Shown here: one piece after another, positions 18,813 through 28,195 of the stretch
How positions within the stretch are numbered: the first letter of the stretch is position 1
Layout: every line of letters starts with the position of its first letter
Assembly: GCA_003427395.1 (NCBI GenBank)
Contig: BFEA01000056.1
Coordinates: forward strand, 3,015,453-3,046,140
DNA: 30,688 nucleotides
Direction of reading: 5' to 3'
Origin: Chara braunii
Lineage: Eukaryota > Streptophyta > Charophyceae > Charales > Characeae
Program-made: the position numbers and the translations under genes
The notes under the pieces: model-generated
Told to the model about the DNA's origin: nothing
What the model saw: the letters and a program-made list of their open reading frames with translations, nothing else
The model's database searches: none

Positions 18813-20195
18813 CGTCGAGCGCATCGGTCACCGACTGTTGCAAAGCGTTGGAACCCTCTCGACCATGTCATGCAGGAGTTAAACGAAACAAAACAGAAAA
18901 ACAGAGACACCTTGGGGACGACGTATAATCCCACGAACCGCCGAGACGGTCGAGGTAGCGCCGTTCCCACGCCTCTCTGGCCGGGTGAGCCAACTATACA
19001 TTTTGCGGTCCCCTACAACATGATACGTTCCCGTGGGGCATAAGCTTTCCTTCCCTAAGGGTCTGTCACCACCCTTAAGGGCGTATCCCTACCGAGCTAC
19101 TGACCCATGTGCGAAAGTTTTTACATGCAATCGCAGAGGAAGATCAACTAAGCGCGTTTGCTCGTTCGCTGCAGTACAAGTACGATTAATTAACACCAAG
19201 TGGACCGAAACGTCGCCCGTCCCTTAGGGCGTTGATCCCCTAAGTATGAAGCGGACGTCTGTCGACTAGGACGGTCCCAACCGAGTGTGAAACCTAAATA
19301 TTAATCCTAGTCCCTTAAACGCACATTCAAAAGAATGTTAAAACATCCATACATAATTACATCAAGAGAAATCAGTCGTAGTTGACAGAAAGGTATATCC
19401 AATCATAAATGAAAACTAAAAGAATCAAAATCATCTTTAGATACATCCAATAACACAAGATCAAAATAAAATTTGACCACCCCGAGTCGAACTTCGCAAA
19501 AATCATACGGCCACCAACAAGGTGTTGGCTTCCTACAATAACATAAATGCAGCCGACAAAGTAGTTGAACTGCCTTAGTTTTAACTTGATGAAACGCATT
19601 GCCAAAGTTGTTCATTCCAGTCTACCGACGACCTAAGACTAGATACGCATACATGTCTTCACACATTCCTAAGGATGACATACTGCTTTGTGAATGATTC
19701 TTGATTAGGTACATTGCTTTAAGTGTTGCATGCCTCTCCCTCGAGGAAGTGGTCTGGGGTACTCCTTCTCCTCGCCCGAGCACAAAGCTCGGATGTCATA
19801 AGTCGGGCCGTCTCCACTGAATCGACAAAGTACCCCCATGTAAAACGGTTCACTCCGGGTCAATAACAGGGTCGGCTCCTGGAGCAACAAACCCCCGCCC
19901 CAGATGCTTCCTGGAGATAAATAATGTGTTCACTGCAAGTAAAATTTTAATTATTCCCTTTTTTGCCCAATGTAATTTAGACAAAAAAGAGTCAGAGATA
20001 ATAGAGAATAAGAATCATTTGGATAGGTATAGGTAGATAAGTTCATTCGGAATATAGAGAGTCAATCCTGGGAAAACCTTAAGTCCAATTAATCGCATCT
20101 CCATTGTGTTTTTTTTTCATGTACCCATTGAAATTATTCACTCCAAAATTCAAATACTTTTGTCATGCAGGCAAGTGAAACATAGAAAGAGGACA
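18813..20195 (-). repeat. LTR, right copy (5' LTR of the element)
   Basis: Matches 14246-15635. The inner end reads CGTCGAGCGCAT where the left copy has TGTCGAGCGCAT, so the terminal CA on the coding strand has become CG. Differences between the copies are mostly transitions. A promoter should lie here, but I cannot identify a TATA box with confidence. Confidence 0.88.
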
Positions 20196-21169
20196 ATCCT
20201 TCTCCTTTTTTTGAACAGGCAAAGTTAATCTCCGTAGCAAACACCCTTCTACCTACCTCCACTCAAAGCAAACAAACAAGTTCTAAGGAATCCAATGCAA
20301 CCCCATACCCAAGTCAGACCTCACCAGTCTCATGCAGATACACATTTCCTTTGCCTTTTCAATAAACATTCAATGAACAGGGTCAAACAAGTATGGGTTC
20401 ACATAGGTGTGAAGGAAAGTCTGAGTCGATTAACTAACTGACTAATCTTAAATGAAGTTTAGTCCGACCTACTAAAGAAAACCGAGTAATATTACAATCA
20501 AATTTGAAAAGACGATCGTTCTGAAGTCCGAAGTATGAGGCTCACAACTCCCTCAAGTTGTAGCCATTCCACTGAACGATGGTCCGCGTCTTTTTCAAGT
20601 GCTCAAATAAGCAGAGATTGGGCCATAAAAAAAACTCAAGCGAGGTAGCCCTCCAGGAGGGTGTCCTCACAAATGAGTTTCCACGTAAACCCAATGTTTC
20701 AAAATGATCTCTACTCAGACCAGTTTCAAACTTCTCGGGTTGTCCCAACACAGTCCCAACTATACTTTACCCAACAAGGATACTCCCCAACCAATTGCAA
20801 GTCCACGCCTCCTCCAATCACCTCGTCCGCATGCAATAGCTAACCCAATATGTTGGTTCCGATCTCAAATTTAGTCCCACCTAGTCCCAAAATGATCTCA
20901 ACTGGTTTTGGGCGGTCCCACACTATCGCCCACAACACCAGATGGTCTAGAACTCAAAACCGCTCGCTCCGCATGCCGCAAAAAAAAATAAAGGTGGCCT
21001 CCGGTGAAACCCATCGGTGCTGCAAGCTCCAACAAGCATTGTGTGCACTCACTCCACGGCGCGCCGCCGCTCCACACACAAATACCGCATGGTCCCAAAT
21101 GTGCATCAGTGCCACAAAACACACAACTGTGGACCACCACTCATCACGCCATTAACCGGTACCATGGCT
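20196..21169. other. No gene seen
   Basis: Short related words recur (CAAAATGATCTC with CAGTTT or CTGGTTT near 20700 and 20890, AGTCCCA several times), suggesting decayed repeat sequence. No recognised coding sequence. Whether this is part of the interrupted DIRS element is unknown. Confidence 0.45.
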
Positions 21170-21810
21170 GCCCCGCAGCACCACTGCCAGATCATACAGG
21201 AAAAAAACGGCTCCACTTCGACGCAAAACATCCGCAATATTTTCCTTCACAATAGTGTCATCGACGTACTGCCAAACGAACAACACTTCCCTCCACATAA
21301 AAAAATATCGACGTCCCCGTCTATTTCGGCAGCATGACCCCACTGGAGACACTGTCGTTGCCGCGTCGTTGATCAAACATCATGACCCTACACACATTAA
21401 AAAAATGTCGGCGCCGTGTGGCAAATCCGGCAGCACCTTCCCTCTAAAAGTAAGTTGCCGCGGAGTCAAAATTTCGGCAGCGTAACCCCAACACGTCACC
21501 AAAATGCCTTTTACTGCCAAACAAATCGGACAACATTACCACACCACTGCCATAGATGACACCGCCATCGCCGAAAAATCGGGCAGCACTACAGCACCAC
21601 TATCAAAAACGCTAATGCCATCGTAAAAAAACAGGCAGCGCTTCCGCACCGCTGTCAAAAAATATTGCCGACGCCACCGAAAACTGGGCAGAGCTTCCAC
21701 GCCGCGCCAATAACTCAGCCACCGCCAAAAAAAAATAAATGGCAATGCTTCAGCGAGGCCGCCGCAGTTGCCGCAAAAAAACAACAGTACCTCCCCCACG
21801 ACCGTCTGCG
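21170..21810 (-). repeat. Degenerate tandem repeat, about 55-57 bp
   Basis: A pattern of CGGCAGC, then CTTCC..CAC, then a run of A, then CCGACGCC recurs many times. On the minus strand one frame (21799-21536) reads as imperfect 18-19 residue repeats starting EALPF, EALPS, KRCLF and VVLPD. The copies are too diverged and the frame too short to call a protein, so an old minisatellite is more likely. Confidence 0.6.
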
Positions 21811-22022
21811 GCTATGGCAGACAACACCGCCACCCTTGTTGAGATGGTGGCTATGACAGCCTCCTCTCCCAGCCCCCACTGCAGACCTCCGCTTCTCCTC
21901 CCTCTCACTATGCAACTCCAGTAGCTCCTCTCACCAATTGGCCAGCACTCAAGTAGAGTGTGGGCAGGACCTGAAATGTGTGAGGCAGCTGCTTGTCAAC
22001 CCAACTTTTATACTTGGTCAAA
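21811..22022. other. No gene seen
   Basis: GC-moderate sequence with CCTCCTCTCCC words. No feature is supported. Confidence 0.4.
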
Positions 22023-22101
22023 GGCTGAGGGCAACTGTTTGCCCTCAGCCAAAAATCGTTGTTGGGCTCAACCCTTGATAAAAAACGAGATCAAGGGTTG
22101 A
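22023..22101. repeat. Two adjacent perfect 12-bp hairpins
   Basis: GGCTGAGGGCAA (22023-22034) and TTGCCCTCAGCC (22039-22050) pair perfectly around a 4-base loop. TCAACCCTTGAT (22068-22079) and ATCAAGGGTTGA (22090-22101) pair perfectly around a 10-base loop. No U-run follows and no gene adjoins, so a terminator role is not supported. They may be the centre of a fold-back element. Confidence 0.85.
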
Positions 22102-22883
22102 AATCCTTGATGTTCCCCAGGAACACTAGGTTCCCAGCCCCAACAATGCACCTGGCCGCTACTGCAAATGTTTGAACTAAGTCATTTACAGCAGATTGTT
22201 TGAACCCAACAGTCTGTTGTCAACTCATGATCCGAATGCTTCTTTGCCCTGCATTTGGTCTGAGGTCATGATCAGATTCGCGCCCAGTTTTTTTTTTTTT
22301 TTTTTTCCAACTTTTTTTTCTCCCCTTCCCCTTCATCGCTTTGACAACCTTGTTCTTCCCCAAAAGAGGAAAGAAAAATAAATTAAAGAAGAAAAGAAAG
22401 AATTGAAACAAAAAAATAAAATTAAAGGAAACTATCTCGTTTTCCCTCAACCCTGCTTTACTTGCAGGGTGTGCTCAGCAGTGCCCGTTCAGCCACCCCA
22501 CTTGCTCAAAGGCAGTCCCAAGTTCAAACCCCATGACAATCAAGTGGGGGTACCAAAAAATACCTCAATTTTGACAAATTTTAATTAAAACTCGCTATAT
22601 AAACAATCTGAAACAATTCAAGCGCGTGGATTAGGTACACACACATCCACAAAAAAAAATTCAAAGTCATAAAAACACATTTCGACCATCAAAAAAATGT
22701 TGGCGCAAACCAAAAAACAAAAAAATATTTTTTACCGCCTTCGAAGTCTTGAACCAAGTTTCTCTCTTTTTTTCTTTTTTCTTTTTTTCCCAGATGCCTT
22801 GCCAACGAGGCAGGGCAAATCTCACATGAGGCATCAACTGCCTCACACACCTCATACTCACACCAATGTGGTAATGCCTTGTA
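22102..22883. other. No gene; homopolymer runs
   Basis: T18 at about 22289 and several A-runs. A possible B-box-like AGTTCAAACCCC at about 22531 lies downstream of GTGCTCAGCAGTGCC, but the pairing expected of a tRNA is not seen, so it is only noted. A large inverted pattern of GAGGCA / TGCCTC words occurs near 22810-22850. Confidence 0.4.
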
Positions 22884-23340
22884 TTGGGTTACGATTACAG
22901 CAAAAAAAATGCTTTATTGTTTGTTCTCATTGAGCAAAACCAACAACCCTCCTATATGAAGGGTTGCAGCCCAGTTGGTCGCTCAACACAACCTTCAGCA
23001 GGCTTCGCCTGCCTCCTTTTGCAACCCCAGTCCCGCTGCCGTCGACACAACAGTCGCCCCATTCCACGACACACATGTCGTGATCACATACATGGCACGA
23101 CCACCATGTATAACTCACCTGGACCCAGGAATGCACGACCTACACCGCACAACATCCTTTGGATAGGTTCGGTCTGGTCATAGGTCTCTTTCGACCGCAT
23201 GCCTCCACGTTCTCAATGAAGGTTGCGGACGTCGCGGTCGCATTATCGTTATCTGCTCTTTTGGGTCGGACGGCAACGACGTCAAACCTCTCTTAAAAAA
23301 TAGTCGTAACCTCTCAGTCATATGGTCAGTTTGAATAACT
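22884..23340 (+). other. Region 5' of RT, possible N-terminal remnant
   Basis: A 99-codon open frame (22884-23183) and a further stop-broken stretch precede the RT frame. In DIRS elements an N-terminal extension precedes the RT core, so this could be its decayed start, but no conserved motif is visible. Confidence 0.3.
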
Positions 23341-25310
23341 TTGGCAACGTCATTCCCATCAAGGGTCAGACAATGTTCAACACAAGTCTCTCAATTCAGT
23401 GAAAAGGTCGGACAGCGTCCGACCTTGGAAAACTCAGGTTGGAATCCTTGTAAGGGTTTCCACTCCAACAGCAGTTTCGCCACTTCTCCAACTAATCACT
23501 TTTTCTCTCCTCCTCCTTCAAAAGATTATCGCACCCAGTTCTTCAGTGGATCCACAACCACGTCAAACTCAAGTTTGCTAATATATTTCACATCCCAGGC
23601 TCCAAGATCATCGAAGTCCGACATATGGTCAAGAATGTGCTCCCAGCCTCTCTCTTCAAAAAGACCCTCCATAACAAATCCTTCCCCTTTTTTCTGCATA
23701 CCTAAGCATACCAATCTGCTTCATCACCTCAACTTCATCTCAACAATTGTCTCACAACTACTATCTATCGAAGTCATCGAACCTTCCCCCAACCCAATTG
23801 TAACCAATCCTATTTTCGCTACCGAAAGTTTCTCTAAAACAAACTTTATTCTGGATGTACGTTTTCAAGTTGTCAACCTTCTTATGACATTTTTCAAATT
23901 TCATTTCGAATCAAATGACAATTTAATCTTTCATCTCTCACGCTCTCCTACGCAAGATTTCCTTCTTTGTTGTGATGTAAAAAACAGATACTACCATATC
24001 TCAATTCATCCTCAATTTTGTCCTTATTTCGCTTTTCAAAGGAATGTCAGTGGAATCAACTACCACTTCACAACTCTTTGCTTCAGCATCTCTTCCGCTT
24101 GTTGGATCTTAAAACTTGTAATGCAGGAAGTCATGACTGAAATCCGTCTCCACAAGGTTCATGTTGCTTCTTACATAGACGACTCTGCTCTTGGCCATAA
24201 AGATCTCTCAACTCTGCTCTGACAAACTTTCAACTACGTAGCTCTTATTCACAATCTTATTTTTTTCTTAAGTTTTCACAAGTGCTCCTTCCTCCCTTCG
24301 CAATGTATTCGCTTTCTCGATTTTAATCTCGATGCTCATAATAAACGCGTCAAGGTACCTCAAGACAAAATTTTAAGGTTTTTCAACCTCATTCATGATA
24401 CCAACTCTCACCACTCCAACAGATCCATCGTGAAACTAGCAGAAAATTTTGCGTCACTCTTGAGAGTCTTCATGCCCACTGGCCTCTATCTCTCATTACT
24501 TTATGAAATAATCTCTCATACTAACCGAGATTCCCCTGTACCAGTTTCCTTGGATGTCATCAACGACCTTTCGTGGTGGATCCAACATCTACCTTACCTT
24601 CCTATAATGCTTTGGACAGTCCATCCCCCAACCCTTACCATTTTCATAGATGCGTCATCCAATCGCCTTTATCATTTACCCCACCACGGATCCACCCCTC
24701 ACATTAAACCAATGCCTCTCTCAGTACCTCATTCAGTCTTTTTCCGCTCACAAAAAGTTTTTTGCAATTCTTGAAACCTGCCGCTTTCTGGCCATCTCAC
24801 ACCCTCATTTCCCTTCATCGGTTTTTATCATACTTCATTCTGACAGTCAAGCAACTTTCACACTACTTTCTCGAATGAAATCCATTGATAAATATTTTAA
24901 ATCATGGTTACGTAACAACGCTTTCCTCATTACTTTCGATGCAATACTCAATCATGTGTGGATACCCAGATCACTTAACACAGCTGCAGACCTTTTGTCC
25001 AAAACAGTAGACAATACTGATTGGGGAATTGCCAACTACATTAACGTATAAATCTTTGTCGAGATTGGGGTCGTTGCTATATATTTATTCGCTTATGTCT
25101 ACCACCACGTTTGTCCCTCTTTTATCTCAAAGGATTTGTCACTCAAAGTCTCTCAAATCGATGACGGCTCTCTCCCTAAATTGAAACATCCTCCCATCCC
25201 AACCCTACAACCCTACATGTGGATCTTCCCACTTGTCTCACTCCTCCATCAGATCCTCTTCAAAATCCACGCAAGTCCTGACCCTTACCTTTTCATACTC
25301 CCCTCATCAT
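23341..25310 (+). pseudogene. DIRS-type reverse transcriptase-RNase H, broken
   Basis: One frame runs from after the stop at 23332 to 24774. RT motifs in order are IEVIEPSPNPIVTNPIF, FILDVRFQVVN, CDVKNRYYHISIHP (first catalytic Asp, 23974), YHFTTLCFSISSA and YIDD (24172-24183), then CSFLPSQCIRFLDFNLD. An in-frame TGA at 24220 fits a CGA-to-TGA change. RNase H starts at TIFIDAS (Asp, 24649). The frame then shifts, and the rest continues in another frame with ILETC (Glu, 24773), HSDSQA (Asp, 24842), VWIPRSLNTAADLLSK (Asp, 24989) and a TAA at 25049. Beyond it IYLFAYVYHHVCPSFIS and SLLHQILFKI still fit the C-terminal region of DIRS RT-RNase H proteins. All acidic catalytic positions seen are kept, but at least two stops and one frameshift make it inactive. 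Confidence 0.88.
23404..23426. repeat. Perfect 10-bp hairpin in RT N-terminal region
   Basis: AAGGTCGGAC and GTCCGACCTT flank the loop AGC. It lies inside the RT pseudogene and may be chance or a folded RNA element. Confidence 0.75.
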
Positions 25311-26759
25311 AGTGAGTTTCCTGATATCCCCACATTCTCACTCTCAATATTATCAAACACTTCACCATCCCTAACTCTAAGTTCTTTTGCCTCCGCAGCC
25401 CCGTATCGACACCCTCGCCCCGAATCCCGCAATCCTTGGACCGACGACAATTGTCTTCCTTCCCTAATTCACCTTCATTTCCCCTCTTCCAACCACGCCT
25501 CATTCCATAACTGTAACGCATAAACGCTCTTATTTTACTCCAAGTGTCCTGCTTCGTCATCTCCCCTAAACTCAAACTCTCTTCAATCCCTGCCTGCACT
25601 CCACCTATGCGAAAGCTATGACCACTCTCCCCCTTAAACACTCCCGCATCCCCAAACCATTTTTTTTATCCGCTTGTTAAAACCTCCTCCACTCAATGGT
25701 TTATTTCCCCGCATCGGTCGAAAATGATAACCACTTCTAAAATCTTGTCCCAAACATTCATAACAAATCAACATATCTGGCAACCATCCTATGAATGTTC
25801 CCTCCTCACTCCTCGGGTCTCGTAATGTTATCTTAAATCTTCCTCCTTGACAACCTGATTTCGTACATCTTGGCCTCACCACCCCTCGCCCAAAGTCGAT
25901 CTTTTTTTGCTGCAACCTTAATCTCTCCCGCATCGCCGCCAACTTTCCCACAAATAAAAAAATGCCCCTCCGTCTCGATATGCTTGCACCTCATAATACC
26001 CTTTATAATTTTCATTTTCTCCCTTATATAACCTATCACTCGTTTCAACTTCTCACATCACATCGGACGTGCATAATCTTTTATCACTCCCCTCTACAAA
26101 GTATACTCTCGATAGGCTTTCTTAAAGGTTCTAAGGCTACTACTCAGGCATGGATGATTCTCTCCACCCCTCCCAAATAACCGAAAATACCCGCTCAAGC
26201 AATTCATCACAGCATCAATCGTTGATGGAGACACCAACCGAAGCCCCTTAGCGTCTGAAGTTCCGCAACGACTTTCAATCTCTACAAGCAATTGGCTACT
26301 TACGAAGGACATTATATCCAAGTTAGAACACGTCCTACTACTCCGGCATGGATGATTCTCTCCGTCCCTCCCAAATAACCGAAAACACCCGCTTAAGCAA
26401 TTCACCACAACATTAATCGTTGATGGAGATACCAACGGAAGCCCCTTAGCGACTGAAGTTCGACAACGACTTTCAATCTCAACAAGCCATTGGCTACTTA
26501 CGAAAGACGTTATATCCAAGTCATAACATATCATGCAACTCCTTCCAACATTATTGCGGTCAAGCCACTCATTCAAGGCAAGCAACATCTTCTTCATTCC
26601 ATTTTTTCGCCGATTCCGGGCTCCAAATTCAATGATTATTGTGGTGCTCCATTCAATACCTGCTTGGTAGCTTCCTTCAACCATTGGTGTCGCACACTTT
26701 TGCCTCCAACTGCCATCGCTCACTTGCTTGTTCCACCATTCCCTGCAAGACAACGACAT
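25285..26759 (-). pseudogene. DIRS-type tyrosine recombinase, broken and inverted
   Basis: On the minus strand the N-terminal core-binding part (26759-26094) has MLLALNEWLDRNNVG, PSTINVVVNCLSGCFRLFGR and SSLRTFKKAYREYT. Two in-frame stops follow (TAG at 26094 and a TGA), with reading continuing as KLKRVIGYIREKMKIIK. A frameshift near an A7 run (about 25950) leads to KLAAMRERLRLQ, whose Arg (25928-25930) is the likely first catalytic Arg, then GYHFRP and KPLSGGGFNKRIKK. A second shift near 25640 leads to HSFRIGG (the HxxR motif, 25609-25620), a Trp in DTWSK, and RAFMRYSYG with the candidate nucleophile Tyr at 25513. It faces the RT-RNase H gene tail to tail. In autonomous DIRS elements this enzyme inserts a circular DNA intermediate. 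A 66-residue segment is duplicated in frame. Confidence 0.85.
26138..26533. repeat. 198-bp in-frame tandem duplication in recombinase
   Basis: Two copies, 26138-26335 and 26336-26533, start at the word TACTACTC(A/C)GGCATGG and differ by scattered substitutions. The period is 198 bp, exactly 66 codons. It duplicates the segment containing DIxSFVSSQ through FRLFGRxGENHPC in the N-terminal domain. Confidence 0.92.
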
Positions 26760-26801
26760 TACTTGTGGGACGGTGGAGGGAGTTGGGACGGACTAGGAGG
26801 T

Positions 26802-27519
26802 GCGCGGGCCTATGGCCCACCTTTCTGACTCGCTTCTATGCGATCTGGCGTCATTTTCAACCTTACTTTTTTCTATTTTATCTGGAGCAGTCCTGCACAA
26901 CATTATGCCAACGACAACTTCCCCGGTTGCAAACAGTTCGAACGTCACTGTTTCTTCCATGCAATTATCTTCAGAACATACCATTGGGGGCACTGGTTCC
27001 GATACTATGGAACTGAAATTGCAAATCCTAGCCATGCATCAACTCCATCTACAACCCAACTACTCACTAATTCCAACCCCTAAGATAACCCCTAATCATC
27101 TACGTTGGATAAGACAACGACCAAGATCAATGGGAGGCCTAGCAGGTGATGTGACACTCACCCAAGTTGAAGAACCGCCTCCCCGGCTCAAGCGGTACCA
27201 CTGCCTTGCCCTGTGACAGTATAAGTCACAGGAGCTTGGCCTGCGACGACAGCTTGCGAAGATTCCTGAGCAGCGCCTTCCAGACCGCGCTCGCTCGCAA
27301 CACTCATTGCATATGTGAACCTGCGCAAGAAACACAAGGGTCAGGTCCTACAGAGCTCGAGCCGTTCGCCTCACCTTTTTCTGGTGAAGTGGACCCGCCC
27401 ACCCTCAATTTTCCCACAATGCGCGGACCTACGGCCCACCTTCCTGACTCGCTTCCGTGCGATCTGGCATCATCTTCCACCACACTTTTTCCTATTTTAT
27501 CTGGAGCAGTCCTGCACAG
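26802..27519 (+). repeat. Direct repeats about 98 bp, 619 bp apart
   Basis: GCGCGG(G/A)CCTA(T/C)GGCCCACC opens both copies (26802-26899 and 27421-27519), and TATTTTATCTGGAGCAGTCC lies near the end of both. They resemble each other at about nine bases in ten. They lie just beyond the start of the recombinase gene, where the terminal repeats of a Kangaroo-like element are expected. The interval between (26900-27420) has overlapping open frames without known domains. Confidence 0.8.
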
Positions 27520-27721
27520 TAGCTTTCCAACTTAGCTAAGCCTGAAGACGTCTTAGAGGAGAGAGAGGGATAGGGATTTTAGTCAAGGGCGCTAGAACTA
27601 TCTGGCTGTCTAATTGTTGCCTAATCTAGAGAGGAATTGGCCTATATTCAGCCTTAAGATAATGACAGTGGGTTCTATTCAGGGGATGAGGGGTCCGTTC
27701 TTTCTCGGTTAGGTGGGCTGC
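27520..27721. other. No gene; remnant of family B
   Basis: Bases 27640-27692 (TATTCAGCC..AATGACAGTGGGTTCTATTC then AGGGGA) resemble one arm of family B. Nothing else is recognised. Confidence 0.4.
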
Positions 27722-27759
27722 TGGTCCAGTGCCAAACAGATCTGTTTGGCTCGGGACCA
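27722..27759. repeat. Perfect 20-bp palindrome with extended arms
   Basis: GCCAAACAGATCTGTTTGGC at 27731-27750 is a perfect palindrome. After 3-base gaps the pairing resumes as TGGTCC and GGACCA. The whole 38-bp block could be the core of a fold-back element or extrude as a cruciform. Confidence 0.88.
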
Positions 27760-27792
27760 CCGGTCGTCCGCAGTAGGAAGAGGGGCGTTTCT

Positions 27793-27956
27793 GGGGCCAA
27801 GTCCAGTAGCAGAGTTTAGTTCTCTCAACGCCTGAATCTGGACTGTTTGTGGAGATGTGCAGAAATCGCTTCGAGTTTCCTCAACCGCACATCTCCACAA
27901 CCACGTCCAGATTCAGGCGGTGAGGAAACTCAGCGCTGCTATTGGGACTTGGCCCC
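27793..27956. mobile_element. Family A palindromic MITE, copy 2
   Basis: Left end GGGGCCAAGTCCAGTAGCAG and right end CTGCTATTGGGACTTGGCCCC are inverted, with inner arms CAACGCCTGAATCTGGAC and GTCCAGATTCAGGC. At 164 bp it is close in length to the 28614 copy (167 bp). It is non-coding. Confidence 0.82.
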
Positions 27957-28154
27957 TTGTCCACGGTGTGGGTACGGCAACTTCCGAGCAAAGAGGAGAG
28001 CGTTCTCCTTGAAGGCGGAAGCATTTTCACCGGAGGACGATATACTACAATGTCTGATGGGCAGCGATTGAACGATGGATCATCGAGCACGCTTCGCGCA
28101 GGAGGCTTGCATAGGATGTGTTGTACTTGGTACGATGACGGCCATATTCCGTGG

Positions 28155-28195
<41 letters not shown>

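Larger units (their letters stand above)
14246..20195 (-). mobile_element. Gag-only LTR retrotransposon, minus orientation
   Basis: Two direct repeats of about 1.39 kb bound a 3.2-kb interior. Read on the minus strand the order is 5' LTR (right), primer-binding site complementary to tRNA-Asp, leader of about 0.8 kb, one gag remnant, a non-coding stretch with a tandem 25-bp hairpin array, then the 3' LTR (left). No protease, RT, RNase H or integrase motif is seen, so it is a non-autonomous, Ty3/gypsy-like gag element by inference. LTR outer ends read TGTCC..CGACA on the minus strand, fitting the TG..CA rule. No clean 5-bp target duplication is visible (AGGAT at one side, TCGTG at the other). 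LTRs differ at roughly one base in ten by eye, so the insertion is not recent. Confidence 0.85.
12823..27519 (+). mobile_element. Decayed Kangaroo-like DIRS retrotransposon, interrupted
   Basis: Three protein remnants in the expected DIRS set are present: gag-like ORF1 (12823-14088, +), RT-RNase H (23341-25310, +) and tyrosine recombinase (25285-26759, -). DIRS elements use a tyrosine recombinase instead of an integrase and lack LTRs. The opposite orientation of the recombinase is, from memory, the layout of Kangaroo from Volvox. A separate LTR element occupies 14246-20195, and 20196-23340 is unassigned, so unity of the left and right halves is inference. The direct repeats at 26802 and 27421 may belong to its terminal region. 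Exact ends are not determined. Confidence 0.6.

Noticed and set aside
22023-22050. Rho-independent terminator
   Set aside because: There is no adjacent gene and no T-run after the stem, and the context is eukaryotic.
22470-22560. Third tRNA-like SINE around AGTTCAAACCCC
   Set aside because: The upstream A-box-like word is poor, no cloverleaf pairing is visible and no sister copy was found.
23526-23714. Minus-strand open frame opposite the RT region
   Set aside because: It is antisense to the RT pseudogene and has no recognisable domain.
25833-26048. A separate minus-strand gene reading ICGKVGGDAGEIKVAAKKDRL
   Set aside because: The first part continues the recombinase; after the A7 run the better match is in the adjacent frame, so this tail is an out-of-frame reading.
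27310-27400. FLVKWTRPP reading that recalls a chromodomain word
   Set aside because: Only a few residues match, with no flanking chromodomain pattern, and the frame is short.
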